Source of the DNA: Calocera cornea HHB12733
Lineage: Eukaryota; Basidiomycota; Dacrymycetes; Dacrymycetales; Dacrymycetaceae
DNA: 64,000 bases
Assembly: GCA_001632435.1 (NCBI GenBank)
Contig: KV423920.1
Coordinates: 62,001 to 126,000 of the forward strand
Direction: 5' to 3'
The notes below the pieces were generated by a model that worked only from the letters and a program-made list of their open reading frames with translations, was not told the DNA's origin and did no database searches. The position numbers and the translations under genes are program-made. Shown one piece after another: positions 1 through 10,410 of the stretch (position 1 is the first letter of the stretch; every line of letters begins with the position of its first letter).

Positions 1-780
1 TTGACCATCTTTGACTTTTTGGATGGAGGCGCAGGCTCGCCGTCCATAGGATCATCGCGGTCGGATGGTGCTCGGTATGTTCGTGATACAACGAGGAAAT
101 GCGAGAACTTGAAGGGCTGCCCCTGCGTGAGTCTCGTCAGTACCTGCGAACACCGGCCCTGTGCAAAAGGGCGTACCTCGCCTGCTGCTGCTTGGATCTC
201 CTGCCCAAGCATCTTCCACATTGGAGGAACAATTTGCACTGGCATGTTGATCAACCGCTCGCTGAATATCAGCCCCACATCGTGCCCTTCCCCTGCGGAC
301 AGCAGCCCTTGTAATGTCTTGTGGAAGGTTGCATCGGCGGATGTTTTGGATAGTACATATTCTCCGATAGCTCGCACTGCTGGATTTGCCTGTAGTATTG
401 TCAAATTCGGTATCAAGAGTGGCAGGGTAGCTAGACGTACCGCATGTACTCGCATGTTGACCACGCTTAGCACAGCTAGAGGGTCGCTCTCCTCGCCATC
501 GAGCTTGACGGTGCTCCCCACATGCCCCTGAGATATTATGAGATCCGCCAGGTCTCTCAAGTTTAGTGGTTCAGCATCGGACTGGAAGAGTTGGATGAGG
601 AGGCGATGAAATGCTTGGAAGTCGATCGGCTGAGGCGAGAAGAAGTCGAAGTCCAGCTGGATGATGCTCTGCAAACTATCGTGAGCTGGGGCCCGGATGG
701 TCGGCTAGGAGGACTCGCACTTCAGCTGATGAGTCTCCGCTCTCATCGTCCGACATATGCTGCTCCTTTCTCTTAGGCAT
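1..780 (-). CDS. BCP1: BCP1/BCCIP family nuclear export and ribosome chaperone protein, 3' end off window
   Basis: Read on the minus strand from ATG at 780 (MPKRKEQHMSDDE). Exon 1 is 780-721, a 52-nt intron follows (720-669), then a long exon, then a second intron at about 174-121 ending at a clear CAG. The protein has the family hallmarks in order: an acidic start, a DFDFFSP segment, an LADLIISQGHVGSTVK block, GEESDPLAVLSVVNM, GLIFSERLINMPVQIVPPMW, and FSHFLVVSRTY near the C-terminus. In yeast Bcp1 is a nuclear chaperone for ribosomal protein uL14 and is needed for export of Mss4. The reading frame is still open at base 1 in a basic KKSK tail, so only the last residues are missing. Both introns are phase 0, which supports the model. 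The family call rests on several conserved blocks and is secure. Confidence 0.9.
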
Positions 781-863
781 GTTGAGATAGTTGTATATTT
801 GCAGCGAGCGCTCGAAATTTCGGCCCGGTTATGAAAACAAGCGCCTTCTTTGTGAAAGCTTCC

Positions 864-1586
864 GGCTTCGCGAAGGGGTAGGGATATTTTGCTGCATCCG
901 AGCTGCACGCAGCTGCATCAAACTGCATGCCCATGTTACACCCCCTAATACTTCATTGTTCACTATTGCTGCAATAAATAATATTCAAGATGGGACTGTC
1001 AGGGATAGGTTCTCTCTGTATGAAACAGTGAATAATGCAATATTGCAATCTGCAGGGAGGCTTTAAGTTGTGCTCACCAATTCTTAGTGGCTGTATGTGC
1101 AGCTGCATCAATGCAGCTTCGACGCAGTTGGATGCAGCTGCATCCAGCTGCATCCAGCTGCATCCCCCTACTTCCAGGGTCCTAGTCCCACTCATTGGCA
1201 TGCACCTTCATCATCTTGCCATTGGCTCTCTAAAAGACACACTCTTTGATGGTAAAATATGTAAATAGAGCACAATACAGCACATATCCAAATAAATCCC
1301 AGTTCCTGCTGATATTACTTGTTGTACTGGCAGAACAAGTCACTTTCACTCACAATTCTGGGCTGTACTGAGAAAATCTTAGCACTGCCAAGGCAAAAGT
1401 GTTCTTTTCTTTAGGGTATTAGGCAGTAAGCTTGGGGTTTGGCATACTCAGACTATTTCTCAGAATGTGGCATAACTATATTTGGTGTCATTGTAAGAAA
1501 CCATGAAATGGCTGTGGGACTCGACGCAGCTGCATGCAGCTGCATGGACCCTGATGCAGCAATTCCTCCCAGCCCTTCGCGAAGCC
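864..1586. mobile_element. MITE-like non-autonomous element with short inverted ends
   Basis: The stretch between BCP1 and the ARL gene is AT-richer than its surroundings and has inverted ends. The left end reads GGCTTCGCGAAGGG followed by GGGA and TTGCTGCATC. The reverse complement of the right end reads GGCTTCGCGAAGGG, then GGGA and TTGCTGCATC. Clusters of ATGCAGCTGCAT and CAGCTGCAT lie just inside both ends and at 1096-1167. No coding region is visible inside. The 10-bp core CTTCGCGAAG is itself palindromic, which weakens the terminal-repeat argument, but the outer GG and the inner GGGA/TTGCTGCATC blocks also match. No target duplication was recognised. It could instead be a local repeat-rich spacer. 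Confidence 0.45.
1131..1167. repeat. Tandem CCAGCTGCAT decamer repeat
   Basis: About three direct copies of the decamer CCAGCTGCAT, preceded by related units. The same word recurs at about 910-930 and 1526-1550 in inverted context, inside the MITE-like element. Confidence 0.8.
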
Positions 1587-1700
1587 AAGGAGCGAGGCGC
1601 GCGTCCCCTACGGTGACGTGCATACATTCGCCGCCACGGTCTCGTGCCGCATCTGACCCCGACAGAGAAGTGATCAACGTCGAAGTGACCATTCGATAAC

Positions 1701-2605
1701 ATGGGATGTGAGTGTATCCAATATGCTCTATCGATGGAGTTGAGTCTAATAGATCGAGCTAGTGACGTTCTCATCCCTGTGGGCACGTCTCTTCGGGGGT
1801 CCGGAGCTCAAGATCCTCATTCTGGGACTGGACAATGCTGGGAAGACAACCATCCTGGTACGCATGGAAGAGCTGCCCTGTTATTTCTCGAGCTGACCGA
1901 TGCTTCTAGTATCGAGTTACAGTATGTTTTCTTATTGCCTGAGCGATGCCCGTCCCTCAGTGCTCTCTGTAGATGGGCCAGGCTATCGAGACCGCACCGA
2001 CAGTAGGGTCGAACACCGAGATATTCGAGTACAAGAACCTCAAGTTCGCACTATGGGATATGTGAGCGACACCACTCCCCTCCGTATCCTCCGTATCTCA
2101 TTACTCTGCGCAGAGGTGGCCAATCATCCATTCGCAGCCAATGGGCACAGTACTTTGCCGCGACGAAGGCTGTGATTCTTGTGGTCGACTCGACCGATTC
2201 CGCGCGGCTGAGTCTGAGCAGAGAAGAACTGCATAGGATATGCGCAGACGAAGTGCTTCTTGTGCACTGATCAGGCATGAGCTACGCTGATGCAGTCATA
2301 GACGATGCGCGACGCGTTGCTGCTCGTATTTGCAAACAAGCAAGACGTTCCTGGGGCGATGACTGCGGCTCGGGTGAGCGATGGGCTAGCACTCACAGAG
2401 CTGAGGGATCGTCAGTGGCAGATTGTGAGCACCTCATCCGTATCATACATGCAAGTGTGCGCTAATCATACAATGACAGGTGCCGTGTTCAGCAATAACA
2501 GGAATAGGGTGAGCTTCGTATTTTGCTGGTCAGACTTGGTACTGAACGGCCTCCAGGTTGTTTGAAGGCTTCGACTGGCTTGTCACTCGCTTGGAGAAGC
2601 GGTAA
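1701..2605 (+). CDS. ARL5: ARF-like small GTPase, ARL5 type
   Basis: An eight-exon gene of about 182 aa. The start is ATGGGAT at 1701-1707, spliced over 1708-1762 to TGACGTTC, which gives [15 protein letters not shown] with a Gly2 suited to N-myristoylation. G1 is GLDNAGKTT. The switch I region reads [14 protein letters not shown]3 is WDIGGQSS, G4 is FANKQD and G5 is [14 protein letters not shown] and WDIGGQSS resemble ARL5 (PTIGSN, WDIGGQ) more than ARF1 or ARL1. Other introns lie at 1858-1909, 1922-1972, 2062-2113, 2253-2301, 2425-2479 and 2509-2556, leaving a micro-exon of 12 nt at 1910-1921. ARL5 proteins act at the trans-Golgi in tethering endosome-derived carriers. The ARL call is certain; the ARL5 subtype is likely. 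Confidence 0.88.
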
Positions 2606-2712
2606 CTCCCTCTCCCGTACCATCCCCCTCTTCTTGCGCCCTCTCATAGACACTTCCTCTCCCTCACGATGAGATACCCCATAACGTAGTTGTATCCATA
2701 ACCACCATCTTG

Positions 2713-3348
2713 CTAGCCGGTAGCGGCCGGTTCTTCTGGTACTTCGACAGACTTAAGAACGCGTTCGAGAGTGGCGTTGATCTCGTCGCGAAGCTGTCCT
2801 GAGATACAGATGAGTGGGCTAGTCGTGCGGCAGGTTCAGGCCGACATACGAGCTTCAGCCAGCACCGTCCCATACTCCTCGTTCACTTCTACGAGCTCCT
2901 TCTGCAGTTCCTCAAAGCGCTCGAGCTAAAGATCAAGTCAGCGGGTCGTATTCGCAAGAGGCAGATATATCGAACGCACCTGGCCGTCTTCGTCCGTCTC
3001 CACCGGCAACGAATCGATGAGCTCTTCGATCTTCTTCGCCTGCTCGATTAAGTCTTCAGCGAGCTCCTTCTGATTCGCTACACACACGCATGGGTCAGAT
3101 ACAGTGCCTATACTCAGCAAATAGCAAAACATGCCTTCAAACTCCTCCTTTGGATCCGCTCGCTCGTACTTTCGCGTCACTGGCACGTCTGGTCTGAACG
3201 GGAGGAAGTCGGTCCGTTCTGTGAGGTAGTACACTGAATGCTGCATTATCGTGAGGAGCTGTGGGGCAATCAGCCTCGTGCGCGCACGGTCTGCACATCC
3301 TCGACATACCCGGTCAATGGAATCGTGCAGTTGCGTTATTCGATCCAT
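2713..3348 (-). CDS. MED21: Mediator complex subunit 21 (Srb7)
   Basis: Starts MDRITQLHDSIDR at 3348. Five exons join to LLTIMQHSVYYLTERTDF, PDVPVTRKY, EEFEANQKELAEDL, AKKIEELIDSLPVE, LQKELVEVNEEYGTVLAEA and QLRDEINATLERVLKS, ending at TAG 2713-2715. The N-terminal MDRxTQLxD, the central KELAxDLxxKAKxIExLIDSLP block and the C-terminal coiled coil are the MED21 pattern. It forms the Med7/Med21 hinge of the Mediator middle module for RNA polymerase II. The second intron (3134-3078) appears to begin with GC (AG|GCATGT), a GC-AG intron; using it restores the conserved FEAN motif. A tail-to-tail arrangement with the ARL gene leaves about 100 bp between stops. Confidence 0.88.
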
Positions 3349-4265
3349 TGTGAGATGTGCTTGGAATGGTGGGGCGGGAGGTCTACCTCAGTGAGGTGGC
3401 CGCGGCGCAAGGGACCGCACGCCAAGCCACCACTTCGGAGCCGAGTTGCCAATGATCCGGCGCTGGCGGCATTTTGTCCGCGGTGAGGCACGGCTTCGTC
3501 TCTATCTCACATCCAGCTGGCTTCTCTTCGAGGACTCCTTCTGTCCTTCTTGTCCCACTGGGCTTCTTGGCTGGATGTCTTCTGTGAAGTCTGTGCTATA
3601 CATGGACCGGTCGGCTCACATGTTTCGCCGCGGAGTCGTGGTATAGCCCGAGGATCCGCATGGTTCATCTGTTGGCCTGCGGGCGAAGCTGTCGAAGGCG
3701 ATTGTCCTTCGGCGATAATCTGCTCTCCTTGGCTTCGTCGGAGCAGTACGACCGAACGCAATCTCAGAGATCTTTGTTGGCTTTACCCTATTTGTAACTG
3801 GTTATCCGGGCCGCTGCCACGACGGTACCCTCGGAACATACCCGAAGGGGAGAGATTTGACCCTCACGCACTCAGGCACAAACAGCGTCAGTGTTGCCGA
3901 ACTTGCCTGATGTTTCCAAGAGACTGATGGACAGCAGGGGCAAAGAGCGGTTTAAGCTCTCGAGCAGGGGCGCGCTGGCCCTATTTGCTCTCCTGTTGTA
4001 CCAGTCGGCCCCCTCGGCCTCGCTCTCCGCTCCGCTGCTGGCATATCACGCTCGTATCATACCTGACAACGACCAGAAACATGACACGATTATGCAGCTG
4101 AAACCCAGATTAGATGACATATCTCCCTCCGCGGACTGGAGATGATTAGTGAGCCGGGAGTGGGAGAGCATGCGTAGCGCGGATACGCGCTCTGAATATC
4201 TTTGTTCCGGTGCTATGCGTGCGGGTTTCGTGTTTCTCTCGCGCGTCTCGGTATTGGGGCCGAAG
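3349..4265. other. Intergenic region between MED21 and nitroreductase
   Basis: About 0.9 kb of divergent upstream sequence. No translated frame resembles a known protein and codon structure is poor. It should hold the promoters of both neighbours; only the TATA box near its right edge was recognised. Confidence 0.6.
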
Positions 4266-4272
4266 TATAAAT
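4266..4272 (+). promoter_or_regulatory. TATA box of nitroreductase gene
   Basis: TATAAAT about 50 bp before the ATG at 4322, followed by a short leader. Position and sequence fit a core promoter. Confidence 0.55.
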
Positions 4273-4321
4273 TTGCCCTCCTCCTTTCCGTCGAGATGCT
4301 ACCAACCGGCACTTCTTCACC

Positions 4322-5226
4322 ATGTCCTCCTCCCCTGCCACCATGTTTAAAGCGATGATTCGGCGCATGTCGACAAAAGCCGGCCTGTCCGAGAAGGAAT
4401 GGCGCGAGAAGCGACCCGATATGCAACGCAACCCGAGCTCCCAGACGCGCATCATAATCCAGACCAACGCCAAGACGCTTCCCTATGGAGAAATCGTCGA
4501 CATCTTCTACGCTGCTCCTGCTGCACCAGAGCCGCCCGCACCCGTCCCGCCTGTGGCGCCCGCTCAGCCTTCCCAATCCTTCCTCCAGGCCGTCGAGACC
4601 CGTCGCTCCCACTACAGCATCACAAACACCTCGCCAGTGTCCGACGAGCGTATCGTCCAGGTCATCCAGCACGCCGTCACGCATGTACCCAGCTCGTGGA
4701 ACTCGCAGTCTTCTCGCGCGCTTGTTCTCTTCAGCGACGAGCACCAGTGGGTGTGGGATGCGGTCGTCAACGCTCTCAAGGCGATAACAGGCGGTGCGAA
4801 GTTCGAAGCTGCGGCCGGCAAGGTCAATGCGAGCATGCGTGCCGGCCACGGCACCGTTCTCTTCTTCGAAGATGAGGATGTTGTCAGGGACCTGCAGGCC
4901 AAATTTCCCACATACAAGGATGATTTCGCCACGTGGAGCGAGCAAACGAGCGGGATGGTGCAGTTCATTACGTGGGTTGCGATTGAGGAAGAGGGTCTTG
5001 GCGCGAACCTGCAGGTGAGCACCGGATGACACTGATTTCCGGCGCTGGCCCTAACACCTTATCGTAGCATTACAACAAGCTCATCGAGGCGGAAGTCAAG
5101 TCACACTTCAATGTTCCGCCGTCATGGAGGCTAGTCGCGCAGATGCCGTTCGGGGAGCCTAACGCGGAACCAGGGGAGAAAACTTTCCATCCTATAGAAC
5201 CTAGGGTCAAGGTGTATGGCCTTTAA
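4322..5226 (+). CDS. Nitroreductase family protein (HBN1/FRM2-like)
   Basis: Two exons (about 4322-5011 and 5068-5226). The N-terminal 60 residues include a basic, possibly mitochondrial, start and a proline-rich stretch. The fold follows: FLQAVETRRSHYSITNTSPVSDERI (FMN-binding start), HVPSSWNSQSSRALVLF, the long insert with VLFFEDEDVVRDLQAKFPTY, and WVAIEEEGLGANLQHYN then WRLVAQMPFGEP. This is the layout of yeast Hbn1 and Frm2, short fungal FMN nitroreductases linked to oxidative or lipid stress. The intron has a clear GTGAGC donor and TCGTAG acceptor. A second in-frame ATG (about seven codons on) is also possible. An overlapping minus-strand frame (4046-5032) is a shadow. Substrate is unknown. 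Confidence 0.85.
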
Positions 5227-5645
5227 AAGAGGACACTTCCTCATAGTTTCTGTTATCTCGCACTATAGACATGTTGGTTTCGGCTAAGGCTGTTCAGCAA
5301 ACACCTCTCCATAGAATATTATTATTCTTGCAGCGTCAGTCATGGTCGGGAATGAGTACGGGAATTGGAAGCGGCCGTGCATGACGGAGTGGACCCCTTG
5401 CCCCGTGATGACGCTGATTGCCGGAACCAACCGCAGCGGAGCGGGCGATTGGGCTGTCTCGCCTCCTGACGCCTCCTATACCGTGCTGCCTCTGCGCTAC
5501 GGATCCCGCACTCGGTCAGCCGAGCGCATACCGCTTCGTTTTTAACACCTCCTCTCCTCTCATCCCCTCTCTTTCTCCCTGGACGTCTCATCATCACCTT
5601 TCACGACTTTCTCACTTGTATTACACAGAGGTCATCTGCCTCTAG

Positions 5646-7235
5646 ATGCGCCTGCTACACCCAATCCTCCTCCTCGCGGCGGAGACGATCGCTTACCCGG
5701 TATGGCATACGCGCACCCAACCATCGCCCACGGCCTCCCGACTAGACTGGCTCTCCCGATTCCTCTCCGGTGAGAGCGCAGCAAAGCAGGGAGATGATGC
5801 CAGCGGTGGATGGCTCTGGGGCTGGGGCTGGACATGGAGCGAGAGTGTCATCACTGTTATGGTGCGTCAAGCTATGCGTGTACTATATGCGCCTCACTCA
5901 TCTACCGTTGAAGGATAATACCACCGTCACATTCTCCTCTCGCCCTGCCGCTTTCGGTCTCCGTATCGTCAATGCACCCGGTTTGTCCGGCCACCTCATC
6001 CCGATGTCCCAACTTCTCCCGCACTGCCCCTCTGCAGCGTCCTCCTGTCCGCCCCTGTGTCCGCACTACCCGTTCCCTCACCTCGAGAACGAAGGCTGGA
6101 TCGCTCTGATCCAACGTGGAGAGTGCTCTTTCGTCGAGAAAGTCCGTGAAGCACAGCGGCTAGGCGCCGTGGGGGTCGTGGTTGGAGGACGCGAGAAGGG
6201 ACGAGATGACGAACTGATCACCATGTATTCGCCCGCCGACGCGACCGATATCGGTATCCCGAGCTGCTATGTCACCTACGACAGCTACGCGGGACTGATG
6301 AAGCTCTGGGACAAGAGCAATAATACTACACCTAGTGGATATAAGGCACTCGATCTACTTTTGGGTGAGGACGAGGCATGGCAATGGTGCGTATCGTCCC
6401 TTGAACTGCTTCTAGCATTTACTGATGCGGAACAATAGGCCCGTCTTCACATTCTCCCTCCTTCTCCTTCTCCCGTCCATCCTCACCCTTCTCACCCTGG
6501 TCGTACATCGTATCCGCCAGCAGCGCGCCGAAGTCCGGGAGCGTGCTCCGGAGGACATCGTCCACAGCCTGCCGACACGTGTCTGGAACGGCAGCCACTG
6601 GGACAAGGACGAAGCGATCCACAACGCCGAGAATGGAGAAGCGCGGCCCAAAACGCCGACTGTGGAGATTGGCAGGCACAAGATGCATTGGGCGTGGTTC
6701 GAGACCCAGGTCGAGTGCGCGATCTGCTTGAGCGCGTTCGAACGTGGCGATCGCGTGCGTGTACTGCCTTGCGGACACGTCTTCCACATAGACGAGATCG
6801 ATGGATGGCTTGTCAAGCAGAAGAAGCTCGTAAGTCTTCTTGCTACTCTGATGAATCCTTATCTCATGATATGTCCAGTGCCCTATTTGCAAGACAGACG
6901 TTACCCAACCTCCTGTGACTCCTCCCACCTCGCCCAGCAACATCCGCGCCTTCCCGCGTGCTGTTGCGCGCGGTGACACCCCTTCGGAGCACACGCCCCT
7001 TCTTGCCACCCCAGTGCCACGCGCTGCTCCTCCCTCACCACTCACGTCTGTCGCACCCGTCACACCCCTCACTTCCGGCCCACATTTCCCTCCTGAAATA
7101 ACGCCCTCTTCCGAACTCGCAGGTCCAGCATCCCCTGAGCCCGCCGAGCCAGCAGCAGCCCCCGCACTCGACGCAGCTCCAGCAGCATCCACGGCCACCG
7201 CTGAGGCTGCCGATCACCCTAATAACGAGCCATGA
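5646..7235 (+). CDS. PA-domain transmembrane RING-H2 E3 ubiquitin ligase
   Basis: Four exons: 5646-5861, 5914-6386, 6439-6829 and 6879-7235, all with canonical ends. The protein starts with a signal peptide (MRLLHPILLLAAETIAYP). A protease-associated lumenal domain follows (WIALIQRGECSFVEKVREAQ, then GAVGVVVGG and IPSCYVTYDSY). Next come one membrane span (VFTFSLLLLLPSILTLLTLV) and a RING-H2: CAICLSAFERGDRVRVLPCGH, then FHIDEIDGWL and CPICKTDV. The tail is rich in Pro, Ala and Ser. PA-TM-RING proteins sit in endosomal or vacuolar membranes and ubiquitinate sorting cargo. A pyrimidine-rich tract precedes the gene. Domain order is unambiguous; the substrate is unknown. Confidence 0.9.
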
Positions 7236-7970
7236 TGTACAATAATGACGACCTGTACCGTTAGCCGCGTAATGTAGGAATGAAGACCCTCCCCTGATCT
7301 TGTCACCGTGATTGCCGGTTGTGGCAGCAGCCCAAAGCGGCAGCGCGACCCCCGTTCTGCGTGTGGTCCTGGCATGGAGGTTGGGCACATGACCGATTCA
7401 TCCCGGTAAGAGGGGAATCGCCATCGGGTTTCCCCGCATCCACTAATTGTGTAATTCCGGCTGCGCCGTGATGCCAAGAACCTTCGGTAAGCTGATTCGG
7501 CGCTACGGACTTCAACAACCAGTTCCGCTGGGGCTGAAGAGAAACTAGCTCTGCTTTGACTTTCTTGCATGTTCTTTCGTGCCTTCTTGAGACCCTCCTT
7601 CCATCCTCGTCTCGAGTTGCGCGATCAGGCAAAAACGCCCCTGCACACAGTTGACCCACTACTCACAATAATAATGTAAGCGGCGCCACACGGGACGGAC
7701 GACCCTCTGACCCCACCCACGCCTTCTCCGCCACGCCTTCTCCCGCTCAACTCTATGCAATCACACGCACCCGCACGCGCCGACCCCTTTGCTCCCTCCC
7801 GGCCGGCTCAGGCTTGGGCATGGGCTTGGCTTGGCATCCTCCCTTCCTGAACGGGCTAGTGCGCGCTAGGTCTGAAGTCATCCCGTCCCGGGTACTGCGT
7901 CATGCCGCCCATCCCCTGCCCATTCTGGAGCGCCTTTGGGTCTGCCAAGCCCCACCCGACCGGAGGGGGG
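7236..7970. other. Intergenic region, no gene seen
   Basis: About 0.7 kb with no convincing coding frame. C-rich stretches near 7690-7800 and the TATA box at its right end suit a promoter for the next gene. Confidence 0.6.
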
Positions 7971-7977
7971 TATATAA
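7971..7977 (+). promoter_or_regulatory. TATA box of the small unknown gene
   Basis: TATATAA in a GC-rich setting, about 100 bp before the ATG at 8078. Confidence 0.6.
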
Positions 7978-8077
7978 CCCTGCCCTCGCCGGACTGGGCT
8001 GCTTTCTTTCCCTTCACCCCTCTCTCGACCAGCACCGACTTGTACCAGTTACCGAAAGATCCTATATCTAAGCGACC

Positions 8078-8510
8078 ATGTCCGACCTCGAAGACCAGCT
8101 CCTTAAGAAGCACCACGATGCGCACGTCGCGTACTGGGCGGCGCAGGGCGGCGAGGGGTACGACGTGAACCGTTTTGACGAGGGTGCGTTTCCCTTCCCC
8201 TTCCTGCTCCCACAGCGCATATATGCGCATGTTGGTGCAGTAGATGGCTTGGATCTGGTGCTGATGCTACTCTGTGCATAGGCTTCCGCGCCGGCTGGCA
8301 GGACGCCTCCAACGGCGCGACGGACGACAGCAACCTCGAGCAGCGCAAGCAGCAGCACATCAACTCGTGGGGCCCGTCCCCCGCCATCTGGGAGTTCGAG
8401 CACGGCTACAGGGAGGCTATCACGTAAGTCGCGATCACCATCGTCCCCGCTTGGTTGGGCAAGGGCTGACTGTGCGGCTTAGCGCCAAGAACACCAATGA
8501 GCAGCCTTGA
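8078..8510 (+). CDS. Small unknown soluble protein, about 92 aa
   Basis: Three exons (8078-8183, 8282-8423, 8483-8510) join in frame. The protein begins MSDLEDQLLKKHHDAHVAYW, continues with GGEGYDVNRFDEGFRAGWQD, and then has HINSWGPSPAIWEFEHGYRE near the end. It has no signal peptide or membrane span and is rich in His, Trp and acidic residues. I do not recognise the family. The TATA box, strong splice sites and even codon use say the gene is real. It may be a lineage-specific basidiomycete protein. Confidence 0.65.
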
Positions 8511-8764
8511 GCGGGGGAAGGGCGCGCGGGGTGAGCGGAGGAGGAGCAGGGCATGTAGTGTATAAGAATGACAGTGAATCAATGTGCTTTCCCAAGTGCC
8601 GAGAAGGCTTCCGTGTGCGCGTTGCAAGCGTGCGTGTGCGTCGCTGCCTGTATGCATGCGACCCGCTCCTTGGGGCACTCTTGCCGCATGTATGCATATA
8701 TGCGCTGTGGCACCGCATACTATTCGTGTCTACAGTACAGTACAGTCCCAACACCCCACGCTGC

Positions 8765-9817
8765 TCAGATCATGCTCCCGCCCGTGACCTCCAACGTGTG
8801 CCCGCTGACATAGCTCGCCAACGGCGAGCAAAGGAACAGCATGGCCTTGGCCGCCTCGTCCGCCGTGCCCGCGCGCAGCAGCGGGATCCCCTGGACCATC
8901 GGGTTGACCTTAGCCTGCTGGGCCTTGTCCGCGTTGGGGATACCGAGCGCGATCTTCTTCCCGGCGATCTCCATCGTCTCGCCCGACCCTTTGTCGGCCG
9001 TCAGCCGCGTCTGGATGTACCCGTAGGCGACGGTGTTGGCGCGCACGCCGAACGCGCCCCATTCTTTCGCGATCGTCTTGGTCAGGCCGGTGACGGCTGC
9101 TTTCGCCTGTGTTCACAGTGCACGGTCAGCACCTGTGTGCAGCCCATGAGGCAAGAGGGAGAGAGAAGGGACGCACAGCAGCGTAGTTCGCCTGCCCGGT
9201 ATTCCCATGCAGCCCCGCGACGCTGCTGACATTGACGATGCTCCTGTTGGGCACGTTTGCCGCCTGCTCGCCCTTCAAGCGCATATACGGCGCGGCCGCG
9301 CGCACGAGGCGGAAGGGCGCGCGGACGTGGATGCGCTGGATGATGTCCCACGCGTCGTCCGCCATCGTGTGCAGCATCTTGTCGAACGTGAACCCGGCGT
9401 TGTTCACGATGTGGTTCAGCTGCCCGTACGCCGAGATCGTCGCGCTGATGATCTTCTCGGGGAAGTCGTCCGCGCCCACGTCACCACCGACGGCGATCGC
9501 CGTCCCGCCTGCGGCTTTGATCTCGTCGACGACCAGCTGGGCTTTCTTCTCGTCGAGGCTGCAAGCTGGTCAGCAGCTGACCTCGTGTGGAAGAGCGAGG
9601 TACCCACTCGGAAACGACGACCTTCGCTCCCTCAGCGGCGAACAGCAGCGCGGCCGCACGGCCGATACCTTGTGCCGCACCTGCATGCCCATCAGCCACG
9701 AATGGTGGTGTATGCAGGCAGGAGCGTACCAGTGATGATCGCGACCTCTCCGTCAAGCAGCCCCTTCCCGGCGCTCGCACTGAGGTGCCCTTGCACCTGC
9801 TGCAGTCTGCTAGCCAT
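8765..9817 (-). CDS. Short-chain dehydrogenase/reductase, FabG-like
   Basis: Starts MASRLQQVQGHLSASAGKGL at 9817. Introns interrupt the glycine-rich loop (ITG|AAQGIG), the segment after KVVVS, and the catalytic segment (NYAA|AKAAV). The spliced protein has the TGAAQGIG cofactor loop, NNAG, the catalytic Ser in VNVSSVAG, the YAAAK Tyr-Lys pair, and a C-terminal ASYVSGHTLEVTGGSMI end typical of 3-oxoacyl-ACP reductase-type SDRs. Length is about 300 aa. Reaction class: NAD(P)(H)-dependent reduction or oxidation of a keto/hydroxy group. No strong targeting signal was judged. The gene is head-to-head with PUT1 with about 590 bp between starts. The substrate is not inferable; the mitochondrial fatty-acid role of FabG relatives is one option. 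Confidence 0.88.
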
Positions 9818-10410
9818 GCTCGTGTTCTTTTCGGGCTTAGGAGAACTAGTACGATGGAGCAAAGAGGAGGAGAGCAGAGGACAGGCGAGCTGAGCGAACA
9901 CCGAGTCTTGGCTCACACACACCCGGGGGGGTAATATGGCTGGCGCAAGGAGCTTGGCCGGGTAATGTGATCAGGCTGTCACGCGGGGATAGCCGGGGGT
10001 CGCTGCCCAGAGCGTGTCCCGTTTCAGCACGGAGCCGAGCGAGATCCTCCGGGGTGAGAGGCTCGCCGTCGGCGGTCGGGGTCGTGTGCGCATATGTACC
10101 GGACGACTGCGAGCGCGCTAAGGACGGTCTCGGGCGCACTGTAGGCGTCCCACCCGCAGGTGGACGATGTGGGGAACAATGGTATGGAGGATGATCCGAG
10201 CCGCAGGCCACCCGCGCGCAACCCGGATCTGGGCATGCGACCCGCCCTCGCCTTATCGGCCCATGACCGCCGAGGGAGGGACCGCCGCGCTGTGTGCCAA
10301 CGTCGTCTTCTCCTCCCAACTCTACGACCGTGACGATCTGCCGTGCTTATAGACTGTACTCTACGCACCCCGCTCGCTCTGTATGCTATCGCTCTCGCTG
10401 AAGGCTTAGG
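9818..10410. promoter_or_regulatory. Divergent promoter region of SDR and PUT1
   Basis: 593 bp between two opposite starts with no coding frame that reads as a protein. It must carry both promoters. No specific factor site was assigned. Confidence 0.5.

Noticed and set aside
1..531. 176-aa plus-strand frame at the left edge
   Set aside because: The minus strand encodes BCP1 with many conserved blocks.
4046..5032. 328-aa open frame on the minus strand
   Set aside because: It overlaps the nitroreductase gene, whose plus-strand protein has clear family motifs; the minus frame has none.
6419..7198. Minus-strand frame of 259 aa opposite the RING gene
   Set aside because: Shadow frame; the plus strand carries the RING-H2 cysteines and the membrane span.
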